DNA of 64,000 bases, from NCBI RefSeq assembly GCF_021730395.1, contig NC_069361.1, positions 60,865,001 through 60,929,000 on the forward strand, read 5' to 3'. Both the position numbers and the translations under genes were made by a program. This DNA comes from Mercenaria mercenaria (Eukaryota > Mollusca > Bivalvia > Venerida > Veneridae). The notes under the pieces were generated by a model. That model had not been told where the DNA came from. It ran no database searches and was given only the letters and a program-made list of their open reading frames with translations. This document shows positions 1 to 11,754 of this stretch, one piece after another. Each line of letters opens with the position of its first letter. The stretch's first letter is position 1.

Positions 1-393
1 TATATTCTTTATTCTGATGCGAATGGTATTCTCTCCGTCTAATCGGTCAGGATTTGTACCTAGTACAGGGACTATCTTTCCCCTTAAAGGTACCCCTTCG
101 GCCATCAAAGTGACTTTATCTTCAATGTTATCAAGATATATTCGCCACATACCTCGTATACGTTGAAGCCCTTTTATGTGACTTTCATCAATTTTTTGGC
201 CGATTGCACAAAATAAGTCCACATGTTTAATCCACTCGGCCTGGGTTGGAGTACGGTTGCCAAATAGGGCACTTTCCTTCATGAATACCAGAGGAATGTC
301 ATGTGTATAATTTTGTGTACGTGTGTCCGCCATGTTTGTTTGACCTGTTTCACTAGTGTTTATGTTTTGCTCATTTTTGTTCGATTTATCCAT
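1..393 (-). CDS. 5' end of a probable non-LTR retrotransposon ORF1 (partial, leaves the window)
   Basis: An uninterrupted minus-strand frame of 131 codons begins at the ATG at 393. An in-frame TAA lies a short way upstream, and a second in-frame ATG is at 333. The protein runs off position 1. The N-terminus is polar (MDKSNKNEQN). A compact conserved-looking domain follows, with LFGNRTPTQAEWIKHVDLF around residues 39-57 and later VPLRGKIVPVLGTNP and IRIRIKNI at the window edge. The last segment resembles the first strand of the RRM-like part of LINE ORF1 (gag-like, zinc-knuckle) proteins of the TX1/Nimb/I type. That match is from memory of the family style, not a search. If right, the product binds element RNA and acts with a reverse transcriptase encoded further to the left. 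The clean frame suggests a young copy or a functional gene. It could instead be an unrecognised host gene. Confidence 0.5.
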   Translation of the reverse strand, partial: MDKSNKNEQNINTSETGQTNMADTRTQNYTHDIPLVFMKESALFGNRTPTQAEWIKHVDLFCAIGQKIDESHIKGLQRIRGMWRIYLDNIEDKVTLMAEGVPLRGKIVPVLGTNPDRLDGENTIRIRIKNI

Positions 394-3300
394 CTTTACT
401 AACAGTTTATGCACTATAATCCAGCACACTATGTTTATTTATCACTAGAACTTAATTACTTTACAGAACAGTTCAGTATTATCCCAGATTTATTTATTTT
501 TATCAGACCGTAAGAAACACTGCCATAGCTCGTATCGCTTACGTCAGTAGTTAGACTTGTTTACATAGCTGAACGTGTTTTTGTTCAAAAGGTGCGTTGA
601 AAACGACAACGTCTCATATATTTTACACGTATTTTTAACGGCGACGTCATTTGTGCCATATGACTGGCTGCGCCATATTACCGGCTTTCACGATACCTAT
701 CACTTTTTGTCTGAATTTGGTAATGGAAATCTGAATTGTATAAAAATAATAATATTACCAAGGCCTTTCAAAAGTAATTGGGTATTTGCTAGGACCAACT
801 GGGTATTTCACCAGTCTTGCACAAACAAGTATTTTTTTCTTGTGGATAAATTGTACTGGATGAAGCCTGCTAACAGTTACAGTATATATTATTAACAAGT
901 TTGACTATTTTTCTACATGCCTGTAAGCAAGGTAAACGGGTGTATTTTAATTAAAAGTTCTAATTATGTGTAACTTTAACCAAGGATATACTTTTCTCCA
1001 ACCGTTTAATGTTTTCTGGGATACATTTGTTTTATCGTACAGGGTATTTTTTTGCACTTTAAGTGCAGTCAGAGATCAGTTCATCTACAATATCCCGAAC
1101 GATGTATTCAACACAATATGTGCTCTCCCGTAAGATATTGGCCTGTATCAGTGGCACTGTATTATCTCTAACAGATAAACTGTCTTTGTTGAACAAAAAT
1201 GATCCTTCTATTTTGTTTGTTTGTGCTGCAACAATGTTTTTCTGTGACCTCTTTTATTACTAGAAGTGGTTATTTTTATCGGCGTAATTTTTTGTTTACA
1301 AAGCGTCCAAATAACACCGATCAGACTGAATTATATTTTAATGGTCCTGTGCTTTTTCTGATAAATAGCTACCTGTCCTGATGTAATGTATAACCAGTCT
1401 GTTGTCTAGCGTTAAAGTCTCGAACCCATTCTATAATACGGAAATGCGATACGCAAGCGATTTTTAATGAATAGGGTATTAGGAATTCTAACTGCGTTTC
1501 AGTATGCACGTTGTATGAATTCAATTGGGTTTTCTGCAACTTTAATTGCGTAAATAAGCAAATACGCAGCTTATCTGGAGTTCTTGTTATATAGACAATG
1601 ATAGAGTAGATAATTTATAAGTCCAAATAATAGGACATTTTGTGACTGCTTGATAAATTTTGACTGTCACTGTCTCGTCACGTCCAAACTTTACATCTGC
1701 ATATTTCTGTTAGGAAGTCCCCTATGAAATCTGTTGGGAACGTTTTCTGGTACATGTACAATTGATGTATTTGTAATGATTACATCTCAGATAATTAATT
1801 TAATTTGTGTTGACATTAAAGCATAAACAGGTCTAGGAAAGTGGTATATTTACAGATTTTTCAATCTATAAATTGTTAGATCAAGTGTATAAAAACTGCT
1901 AAAATCATATTTAGACCCAAAATTACAGCTTGAAATTAATTGATTTACTTGTTGTATGCATAAAGGTCAATTATAATTAGGGCTGGATCAATATACCTGT
2001 ATATCAATATGAATTGAATATTCATGTTTACACCGATATGTATATAGACATTCTTTGTGTATCGATATATTCAGTGACCCCCCCCCCATCCCCTCCCCCC
2101 TTAAAACACAAAGGAATTAATCTTCATTTTCTTATCACTTTACACTTAGATATTCAGAGAAATTAAAAGAAAAGTATATTTTCATAACCTCTTCGGGTGG
2201 CCATTATATCCCAAAACCAGTCACTGTTTGTTTTGACAGCAAAGACACCCGCCGACAAGCATGACGTCTCATGTAAATCAAGCACGTGATTTAAGGAAAT
2301 TTTGTTTTTCATTGGCTTTTTATTTTTATTTGCGCACTGACTGGAAGTTACCCGCTGAAATGAAATGAAATCCATACGTCACACTGGTAATTTTCCATTT
2401 CGGGTGCCACCACCTGCTACTAGTCCAAATAATAAGATGTTTCGGGACAGCGTGATAACTTTTGACTTTCGCTGTCTCCGTCACGTCCAAACTTATTCTG
2501 CATATTTCTGTTAGGAAATCCCCAATGAAATCCACTGGGACGTTTTCTGGCACATGTACAAAGTAGATCTATTTGTAATGATTATATCTCTGATAATGAA
2601 TTTATGTTGACATTAAAGCATAAACTTGCCTCGCTGACATTTTATGAATGTATATTTTGTGTTTTGTTTCTGCAATTTAGTGTCATTGGCAGTTTGCTGT
2701 TTATTGAAACCAGTGTCAGGATAGCTATCTCCTTGCACCTATCGCATCATATTTTCGAAGATATAAGTATCTTATTTAAAAATATGGATTAAATTCAAAC
2801 CATTTGAAGTTTCTACATGAATATTAATGTTTAATTTATTAAAGCAAGTAAGTCTGACAGTATTTTATGACTTTTTCTGGATTTTTTAATGTCTCGTTTT
2901 CCTAACAGTAAAATGCAGATATGGGTAAGGCTTAGAGGGATGACAGCTATAAAATATCAGATCGTAAAATAAGTCATCCGGATAAGCCAAATGAGTAAGG
3001 CTAACCTACTACATAATTTCGGTTGCGGGAATTTCCATTTACATGGATGTTGTTACCGCAGGTATTGCTGTTTTAATTTTAGCAATTTTAATAATTAAAA
3101 ATAAATTAAAAACCAAACAAACATAAAGGGAAAGGCAATGTTGTTTTCATGTTAAATCCATCTGCTAGGATTTCTTAAATCATTTAACAGCCATTCTCCC
3201 AAAATTGACTCATACTGGAAAAAACCATGTCGCAGAGCTTTCAGTAATATTTCTCAAAATGTTAGAGCACAAAACTGTGCACTTCAGGCCACAATTTTTT

Positions 3301-3421
3301 TATTTTTTGGTTCTCGGGAGATTTTTGCTGGGATTTTGGGTAGGAGGAGAAAATAAAAATAAAAGTGTTCAAATCCTCGAGTCGAGATCAAAAAAAAAAA
3401 GCACCAAAATGGCATTTTAAT
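394..3421. other. AT-rich stretch without a recognisable gene
   Basis: Directly left of this stretch begins the ORF1-like frame, so its first part may be that element's 5' leader. Short open frames such as 575-895 show no motif, signal peptide or family feature that I recognise. A fragment starting TAGGGCTGGATC near 1980 resembles one end of a hAT-type inverted repeat (compare 19066), followed by a C tract near 2080. The only clear structure is the direct duplication listed separately. Confidence 0.5.
1610..2625. repeat. Pair of about 210-bp direct repeats 800 bp apart
   Basis: Positions 1618-1828 and 2421-2625 are diverged copies of the same sequence. Both contain GTCCAAATAATA, then CACGTCCAAACTT, then GCATATTTCTGTTAGGAA, then ACGTTTTCTGG, and end GACATTAAAGCATAAAC. 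They differ by scattered substitutions and short indels. The spacer has no similarity that I can see. This could be a segmental duplication or two copies of one short interspersed repeat in the same orientation. Confidence 0.7.
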
Positions 3422-4523
3422 GCTCACCTGTCAGGTAGTGACAGGGTGAACTTTTGTGATCACCCTTCGTCCGTCTGTCATCCGTCCGTTCACAATTTCC
3501 TTATGAACACGATTGAGACCACATTGTATTTGATTTTAATCAAACTTGCACACAACTTGTCTTGGCATAATATCTCGGTTCCTTTTGAAAACTGGCCAGA
3601 TCCCATCATGGGTTCCAGAGTTATGGCCCCTTAAGGGCCAGAACTTGCCATATTTGGCTTGTGAACATGATAGAGACCACATTTTGCAATCAACTTTAAT
3701 CAAACTTGCAAACAACTTGTATTGGCATAATATCTCGGTTTTCGAAAACTGGCCAGATCCCATTATGGGTTCCAGAGTTATGACCCTTTGCTATTAGATA
3801 CCACATTTTGCAATCAACTTTAATCAAACTAACACGCAACTTGTATTGGCATAATATCACGGTTCCTTTCGAAAACTGGCCAGATCCCATCATGGGTTCC
3901 AGAGTTATGGCCCCTTAAAGGGCCAGAATATGCTATTTTTGGCTTATGAACACGATAAGAGACAACATTTTGCAAACAACTTTAATCAAACTTGCACACA
4001 ACTTGTATTGGCATCATGCATCATGGGTTCAAGAGTTACTGACCCTGAAAGGGGCAAAATTTTCTATTTTGGCCTTTTCAGCCATATAGAGGTTTCATTT
4101 ATGCTTTGATTTGATACAAACTTGCACAGAATGATTATCTTGATGATCTCTAGGCCTGGATCGAAACTAGGTCATCTCGGGTCAAAAACTAGGTCATCAG
4201 GTCAAATCAAAGGAAAAGCTTGTAAACAACCTAGAGGCCCCATTTATGACCCAATCTTTATGAAACTTGGTCAGAATGTTTATCTTGATTGTTCCTAGGC
4301 CAAGTTTGAAACTATGTCATATGGGGTTAGAAACTAGGTCACCCAGTCAAATCAAAGGAAAAGCGTGTTAACACTTGTTCATTTGATGTGCATGAAACTT
4401 GGTCAGAATGTTTGTCTGCATGAAATATCGTATGAATTTTTATCTGGGTCATTTAGGGTCAAAAACTAGGTCACCATGTCTAATCAAAGAATAAGCTTGT
4501 TTACACCCTAGGGGTCACATTTT
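3422..4523 (+). mobile_element. Pearl/Helentron-associated-like element, GCTCACC family, 3'-truncated
   Basis: It starts with GCTCACCTGTCAGGTAGTG, whose arms fold back (CTGTCA / TGACAG; GCTCACC / GGGTGAac). Roughly 160-bp tandem units follow, each with AACTTGTATTGGCATAATAT and ATGGGTTCCAGAGTTATG. From about 4080 the unit type changes to one with AGGTCA repeats and AATCAAAGGAAAAGC. The expected 3' hairpin is missing because the next element begins at 4524. No protein is encoded; the short open frames are translations of the repeat units. Confidence 0.7.
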
Positions 4524-5585
4524 TAGCTCACCTGAGCACGAAGTGCTGAAAGGTGAGCTTTTGTGATCACCCTGTGTCCGTCGTCAGTCGTCCGTCGTCA
4601 ACAATTCGACTGTTAACACTCTAGAGGTCACAATTTTGGCCCAATCTTAATGAAACTTGGTCAGAATGTTACCCTCAATAAACTCTTGGACGAGTTCGAT
4701 ATTGGATCATCTGGGATCAAAAACTAGGTCACCAGGTCAAATCAAAGGAAAAGCTTGTTAACACTCTAGGGGTCACAATTTTGGCCCAATCTTAATGAAA
4801 CTTGTTCAGAATGTTACTCTCAATAAAATCTTGGATGAGTTCGATACTGGATTATCTGGGGTCAAAACTAGGTCACCAGGTGAAATCAAAGGATAAGCTT
4901 GTTAACACTCTAGAGGTCACAATTTTGGCCCAATCTTAATGAAACTTGGTCAGAATGTTACCCTCAATGAAATCTTGGATGAGTTCGATATTTGGCCATC
5001 TGGGATTAAAAACTAGGTCACCAGGTCAAATCAAAGGAAAAGCTTGTTAACACTGTAGAAGCCACATTTATGACTGTACCTTCATGAATCTTGGTTAGAA
5101 TGTTAATCTTGATGGTCTCAAGATCCAGTTTGAATCTTGGTCATGTCGGATCAAAAACTAGGTCACCAGGTCAAATCAAAGGAAAAGCTAGTTAACACTG
5201 TAGAGGCCACATTTATGACCATATCTTAATTAAACATGGTCAGAATGTTGATCTTGATGATCTATAGGTCAAGTTCAAATCTGGGTCAGGATGGGTCAGA
5301 AACTAGGTCACTAGGTTAAATCAAAGGAAACGCTTTTGAACACTAGAGGCCACTTCATGAAACTTAGTCAGAAAGTTAATCTTGATGATCTTTAGGTCAA
5401 GTTCGAATCTTGGTCATGTGGAGTCAAAAACTAGGTCAACGGGTCAAATCAAAGAAAAAGCTAGTTAACACTTTAGAAACCACATTTATGACCATATCTT
5501 AATGAAACTTGTTCAGAATGTTAATCTTGATGATCTTTAGGTCAGTAGGTCAGGTGAGCGATACAGGGCCTTCATGGCCCTCTTG
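4524..5585 (+). mobile_element. Pearl/Helentron-associated-like element, complete copy
   Basis: The 5' end is TAGCTCACCTGAGCACGAAG with a fold-back (GAGCACGAAGTGCTG). About seven units of 140-150 bp follow, each containing GAAACTTGGTCAGAATGTTA and AGGTCACCAGGTCAAATC. The 3' end has CAGGTGAGCGAT, the inverted match of the 5' GCTCACCTG, then a hairpin AGGGCCTTCATGGCCCT and the end CTTG before TTTA. This is a non-autonomous element with both ends present. A close relative lies at 38061-39286. Confidence 0.8.
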
Positions 5586-5587
5586 TT

Positions 5588-7574
5588 TATTAGCTCACGT
5601 GAGCCAAAGGCTCATGGTGAGCTTTTGTGACCGTTCAGTGTCCGTTGTGTGGTGTGCGGCTGTCAACAAATTCTAAAAAAATCTTCTTGAAAACCATTGG
5701 GCAGTATTACACCAAGCTTAACAGGAATGATCCTTGGGTGGCCCACTTTCAAAATTTTTGAAAGAATTTAATTCCATGCAGAATTCTGGTTGCCATGGCA
5801 ACCGAAATGAAAAACTTTATAAGTCTTCTTGTCCCAAACCGCAAGGTGTAGAGCCTTGATATTTGGCATGTGACGTCATCTTATGGTCCTCTATCAAGAA
5901 TGCTCAAATTGTGCCCCTGGGGTGAAAAGAGGCCCCGCCCCGGGGGTCACAAATTTTACATAGACTTGTATAGTAAAAAACTTAAAAAATCTTCTTGTCT
6001 AAAACCACAAGACCTAGGCCTTTGGTATTTTGTATGTAGCATTGCCTTGTGGTCCTCTACCAAAATTGTTCAAATTATGCCCCTGGGATGAAAAGAGGCC
6101 CTGCCCAGGGGTCTCAAGTTTTACATAGACTTATATAGGAAAAAAAAAGTTTAAAAATCTTCTTGCCTGAAACTGCAAGGCCTAGGCTTTTGATATTAAG
6201 TATGTTGCCTTTCCTAGTGTTTCTCCACCAAAACTATTCAAATTATGCCCCTAGGGTGAAAAAAGGCCCTGCCCTGGGGGTACCAAGTTTAACAAGACTT
6301 ATGTTGGAAAAAAAATAAAGATGTTCTTGTCTGAAAGTTCAAGGCCTAGGCCTTTGATATTTGGTATGTAGCATTACCTAGTGGATCTCTAACAAGTTTA
6401 TTCAAATTGTGCCTCTGGGGTGAAAAGAGGCCCGCCCAGGGGGTCACAAATTTTACTTAGACTTATATAGTAAAAAACTTAAAAAATCTTCTTGTCTAAA
6501 ACCATAAGACATAGGCCATTGATATTTGGTATATAGCATTGCCTTGTGGTCCTCTACCAAAATTGTTCAAATTATATCCCTGGGTTGAAAAGAGGCCCAG
6601 CCCGGGGGTCTCAAGTTTGACATAGACTTATATAGGAAAAAACCTTTAAAAATCTTCTTGCCTGAAACTGCAAGGCTTAGGCTTTTGATATTAAGTATGT
6701 TGCCTTTGAACCTAGGGCAATAATTTGAACAATTATGGTAGACATTACAAATCTGATATCACAAGCCAAATATCAAGACTCTAGCTATTATTGATTCAGG
6801 GAAGAAGATAATAACATAAAAGCCTATAGTAAGTACATGTCAGACACAGGGGCGTGGCCATTTTTCTTGACCTTAGGGCCATGTTTTTTGACAAATCAAA
6901 ATAATTTGAACAATCTTGAACAATCTTTAACAATCTTGGTAGAGGGTCACACAAGAATCATTTGGGTAAAATTATTCTAAAATTGGGCCAGCAGTTTCAC
7001 ACAAGAAGATTTTTAAAGTTTCCACTATATACATGTAAGGAAAAGTGACCATGCCCTCTGGCGGCCATGTTTTTTGACAGATCAAAATAATTTGAACAAT
7101 CTTGGTAGAGGATGACACAAGGACCATTTGTGTAAAATAATTCTAAAATTTGGCAAGCAGTTTCACACAAGAAGATTTTTAAAGTTTCCGCTATATATAT
7201 ATAGAGAGAAAAGTGACCACGCCCCATGGCGGCCAAGTTTTTTTGACGAATCAAGATAATTTGAACAATCTTGGTAGAGGGTGATATAAGGACCATTTGT
7301 GTGAAATTATTTCAAAATCGGACGATCGGTTTAGGAGGAGATGTCGTTTGAAGATTTTTCTATTTTTAGCTCTGGCGGCCCCTATGTGCAACCAAGCGGA
7401 ACCGTTTGAACAACTTTGGTAGAGGACCATCCAAGGAACATCCATGCCAAGTTTCATCAAAATCCATTCAGTGGTTATGGAGGAGATGTCTTTTAAACAC
7501 AATTGTTGACGACTGACGGACAGACACAGCGTGATCACAATAGCTCACCATTAGTATTGCTCAGGTGAGCTAAA
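5588..7574. mobile_element. Head-to-head inverted composite of the GCTCACC family
   Basis: A forward 5' end (TAGCTCACGTGAGCCAAAGG) begins at about 5591. Forward units of 150-170 bp carry CTCTACCAAAATTGTTCAAATTATG. Near 6715 the orientation flips: units then read AATTTGAACAATCTTGGTAGAGG, the reverse complement. The composite closes with a reversed 5' end, AATAGCTCACCATTAG to GTGAGCTAAAAA at 7541-7572, so two 5' ends face outward. Neither half has its 3' hairpin inside the composite. Confidence 0.7.
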
Positions 7575-8233
7575 AACAAGTAGGTCAGTAGGTCACTGAA
7601 AGTCAGTATTAAGATCGGTGCGCAAAACTGAACATGTCATCCAAATTTCAAGGCTGTATCTTAAAGAGCATGATGGCCCTATATTGCTCACTTGAGTTTA
7701 GTTGCTTGCTTGAACAAATTTTTTTGCTGAAGCTTCACTAACAAAAACTAGGTGAGTAGGTCATGGAAAAGATAATTCAAGATAACTACTGAAATCTGTT
7801 TAACAAGACAGTCATGATGACCCTATTATCGCTCACCTGTTAAACTTGGCTTTTGAATCATCAAGATAAACATTCTGACCAAGTTTCATGAAGATAGAGT
7901 CATAGATGTGGCCTCTACAGTGTGAAAAAGCTTTTCCTTTGATCTGAGTGGTGACCTAGTTTTTGACCCCACATGACCCAGTAGTCAAACACACTTTAAA
8001 CCCTGTACACAGGTGAGCGCTTTAGGGTCAATGACACTCTTGTTTAAAATACTGCCTTGAAATTTGGATGACATGTACAGTTTTGCACGCAGATCTCAAT
8101 ACTGACTTTCAGTGACCATGAATGTGACCTACTGACCTACTCTCTTGGTTTTGAAGCTTTAGGAAAGAAATTTGTTCAAGGAAGCAACTAAACTCAGATG
8201 AGCAATATAGGGCCATCATGGCCCTTTTGTTGT
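7575..8233. repeat. Fragments of GCTCACC-family 3' ends
   Basis: A reversed tail is at 7666-7692 (CATGATGGCCCTATATTGCTCA). Forward tails follow at about 8009-8043 (CAGGTGAGCGCTTTAGGG) and 8194-8228 (ATGAGCAATATAGGGCC then ATGGCCCTTTTG). Between them are partial units with AAACTAGGTCA and TGACCTACTGACC. These are broken copies with no coding capacity. Confidence 0.6.
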
Positions 8234-9171
8234 ATGTTACGATTCAGTCTGTTATCGTTTCTTTAATCGTTTTTAATTACTGTTACTGTATACACGCATT
8301 GGGCAAACACACAGCACCTGTGTGTAGTCGGCGAGTGTCATATCTGCGTATTAATTGACAGTTATTTGGGACGTCTGATATTTTGTCAAAGAGTGGTAGG
8401 CAGTTTGGTTAGAAATAATTAACTGCTGAAGGGTCAAAGGAGCATTGCTGAAAGTTCAAAAGGGCACAGAAGAAAGGCAAAAGGGCGGCGATTTAGGCAG
8501 AATGGTGCCACTAAAAAAGGGCAGGGCACTGCGCCCTGCTGTTCTGCTCTAGAAAAATCTCTAATTATTACAAAGTCCTCTCTCAGATTTGTTCAGAGTT
8601 GGCCCCTTTTAGGAGTTCATAGGGCTAAAAGTAAAAGTAACTTTTAATGACTACTTCTCATGAACTGCTCAATAGATCTTCATTAAACCTGGTTTGTAGT
8701 ATCAACATAAGGTCCTCTCATAAATTTGTTCAATTTGGTGTGCTTGGCTCCTTTAAAGGTCAGATGGTTAAGGTCCTCTTCAGGTGAGCAACTTAGGCCC
8801 ATTTGGGTATCTTGTCTTTTTTGTTGTCCACGATCTGGAGGGCAGCGCCTTAAAAAATGTTCTTGTCAGAAGTAGCAGGCCCAGTTTTAAGACAATTTTA
8901 CTGAAATTTTTCTTGGATATTTGGCCTGTGATAATCGTGGTTTGACTGTCTACTGTAATTGTTCGAATTATTGCCCTAGATTAAAATATGCCCATGCCCG
9001 TGTGTATGATATAGATTTAATTTAGGCTAATATAAAAGAAACTTCAAATATCTTCTGCTCTGAATCCATAATAGCTAGAACCTTGATATTTATATAAACC
9101 TAACTCTGTACTTGTACCATTACTTTATACAAACACACTTGAAGCCTTGTCAATGATCCTCTTGTTATTTT
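8234..9171. other. Non-coding, degenerate repeat fragments
   Basis: No gene is recognised. A small fold-back, GGGCAGGGCACTGCGCCCTGC, lies near 8520. Degenerate tails and units of the GCTCACC family appear at 8570-8815 and 8830-9165 (GAGGGCAGCGCC, CAAGGTCC, ATCCTCTTG). Confidence 0.45.
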
Positions 9172-9742
9172 TGTCGAGCCTGCTTGTGGTGAGCACGATA
9201 TTGTCATCACTTTTGGCGGGTCGTGTATGTGCGTCTGTCCATCCGATTTTGTCCGGACCATAACCTTGACATGCATGGACCAATCTTGTTTGTATTTGGC
9301 ATGAATGTTTGCCTCATTGAGAAGGAGTGGCATGCACAAACTCCATGTTCCTATCTTAAAGGTCAAGGTCACAGTTGGAGGCCAAAGGTCAAATGGAAGT
9401 TTGTCCGGACCATAACTTTGACCTGCATGGACCAATCTTGTTTATATTTGGCATGAATGTTTACCTCAATGAGAAGGAGTGTCTTGTGCAAACCCCATGT
9501 TCCTATCTCAAAGGTCAAGATCACAGTTAGAGGTCAAAGGTCAAATTGAAGTTTGTTCGGAGCATTTCTTCTTCATGCAGGATGGGATTTTGATGTAACT
9601 TGGCATGAATATTCACCATTACGAGACGGAATGTCATGCGCAAGAACCAGGTCCCTAGGTCTAAGGTGAAGGTCAAACTTAGAGGACAAAGGTGCTGGCG
9701 GGCTCGACATTCTGCCCGTGGGCATGCAGAATGTACTTCTAG
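9172..9742 (+). mobile_element. Pearl/Helentron-associated-like element, GTCGAGCC family
   Basis: The 5' end is TGTCGAGCCTGCTTGTGG. Near the 3' end is GGCGGGCTCGACATTC, so GTCGAGCC and GGCTCGAC form the subterminal inverted repeat. The 3' hairpin is CATTCTGCCCGTGGGCATGCAGAATG and the end is CTAG before TTTA. Between are about 3 units of roughly 155 bp with TTGGCATGAATGTT and CAAAGGTCAA. The host site contains a tail of the GCTCACC family just upstream. Confidence 0.75.
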
Positions 9743-10250
9743 TTTATGCCGTAGCATTCAAGTGGATGCACTAGGCTGGTAGGTCAAAGGTCATGGTTAC
9801 AGCAAGGTCAAGTGTTTCTGTCATGTTTTGTTTCCAGAGCATAACTTGATAACCCTTCAGGGTATTGACATTGAATTTGGCATGTAGGTAGGTAGCATTA
9901 AGACGATGTGCAGAGTGCATGAGTTTGGTCGGTAGGTCAAAGGTTAAGGTCACAAATTTAACCCTTTGTATTTTGTGTCTGGAACATAACTTAACTTAAA
10001 TGACTTTAAATTTAGAATAAAGGTGGTTGGTGATAAAGTAGATTAAGGAGTGCAACAATCCACATTACTCCCACACCACCTTCCTTCCCAACCCCATGCT
10101 ACAATTCACTTGAGTATCTAGTGCCTTAGTAATCATCGTTGATGTGCAGATACCCTCCAACCCCCCACCCTTTGCCACATAACATCCCTCTCAAACACAC
10201 ACCAAAGAAAAAAAACTTTTTTAACCAGGTTTTTGTAGAAAACCGGTCAT
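9743..10250. repeat. Degenerate tandem units rich in GGTCA
   Basis: About two diverged units (GGCTGGTAGGTCAAAGGTCA, then GGTCGGTAGGTCAAAGGTTAA) with TTGGCATGTAGG are followed by C-rich low-complexity sequence to 10200. This is probably the remains of another element of the same general type. No coding sequence is seen. Confidence 0.5.
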
Positions 10251-10998
10251 TAGTCCCCTACTGGTTGAAAACCAGTTTCGGGGGACTATAGGAATGCACT
10301 TTTCCGTCCGTCCGTTCGTCTGTCTGCAATTTCTTGTCTGGTCCATAACTCTGTCATCCATGAAGGGATTTTAATATTACTTGGCACAAATTTCCCCATG
10401 ATGAGACTCAAAGGTCAAGGTCAAAGGTCAGCGGGGCTTTTTTTCCTGTTCGGTCCATAACTCTGCTATCCATGAAGGGATTTTAATATTACTTGGCACA
10501 AATGTTTCCCATGATGAGACGACATGTCATGCGCAAACCCAGAACCCTGGCTTAAAGGTCAAGGTCACACTCTGAGATCAAGTATCAATAGGATTTTTTT
10601 CCTGTCCGGTCTATAACTTTGTCATGCAAGACAGGATTTAAGTATCAGTTAGCACAAATATTTCCCTGGATGAAACAACATGTCATGCACAAAACCCGGG
10701 CCCTAGGTCTAAGGTCAAGGTCACACTTAGAGGCCAAAGGTCAGATGCAAAAATTACTTTGTCAGAAGCATTTCTTTTTCATGCATTGAGGGATTTTGAT
10801 GAAACTTGGCACAAATGTTCACCACTATGAGACGGATTGTCATGCGCAAGAACCAGGTCCCTAGGTGTAAGGTCAAGGTCATACTTAGAGGTCAAAGGTT
10901 AAATTTAAGAATGACTTTGTCCAGAGCATTTCTTCTCCATGCATGGAGGGATTTTGATGTAACTTGGCACAAATGTTCATTGCCATGAGGCACCCTTG
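10251..10998 (+). mobile_element. Pearl/Helentron-associated-like element, TAGTCCCC family
   Basis: The 5' end TAGTCCCCTACTGGTTGAAA folds back on ACCAGTTTCGGGGGACTA. Tandem units of variable length (115-165 bp) contain GGTCCATAACTCTGTCATCC, TTGGCACAAATGTT and AAGGTCAAGGTCA. The element ends GAGGCACCCTTG directly against the next element. The usual strong 3' hairpin is not evident, so the 3' end may be shortened. Confidence 0.6.
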
Positions 10999-11754
10999 TT
11001 AGCCCACCATCATCGGATGGTGGGCTATTCAAATCACTCTGCGTCAGTGGTCTGTCCGTTAACAATTTCTCGTTATCGCATCTCCTCAGAAACTACCAGG
11101 GGGATTTTGACCAAACTGTCAGAATGATGTATTGGTACTCAAGTTGTGTCCCCCTGAAAATCAGACTGGTTCAACAATTTGTTAGTGAGTTATGGCCCTT
11201 TGTTTATTTTTATAATTTACATAGATTTATATAGGGAAAAATTTTGAAAATCTTCTTGTCCAAAACCACAGAGCCTAGGGCTTTGATATTTGGTATGACG
11301 CATCATCTAGTGGTCCTCTACCAAGATGATTCAAATTATATCCCTGGGGTCAAATATGGCCCCGCCCCAGGTTCACATGGTTTATATAATAGACTTATAT
11401 AGGGAAAAGGTTTGAAAAACCTCTTATCCAAAACCACAGGGCCTAGGGCTTTGATATTTTGCATGTGACATCATCTAGTGGTCTTCTACTAACAGAGTTC
11501 TGCCGAGGTTTTCAGCGCAATGGGCCCATGGCCCATCTATGCTGAAAACATGGGGCCGTTCTGAAATATTTTGGGCCATACAAATTTTGTGTTTAAAAAC
11601 TCACCTATAATCACTATTGACTCACTGCCATCAGCTGAATGCCTCAAATACAGGTTATGACTTGCAAAACAAACCTGATTGGTGCAAAATAGATATGAAC
11701 TGAAATCACACTTAACTGTAAAACATTTTATTTTCAGTATAACTCAATTATCAA

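Noticed and set aside
9100-9435. 111-codon minus-strand frame
   Set aside because: It is antisense read-through of the GTCGAGCC-family units, with repeated HVKVMVRTKSD-like segments.
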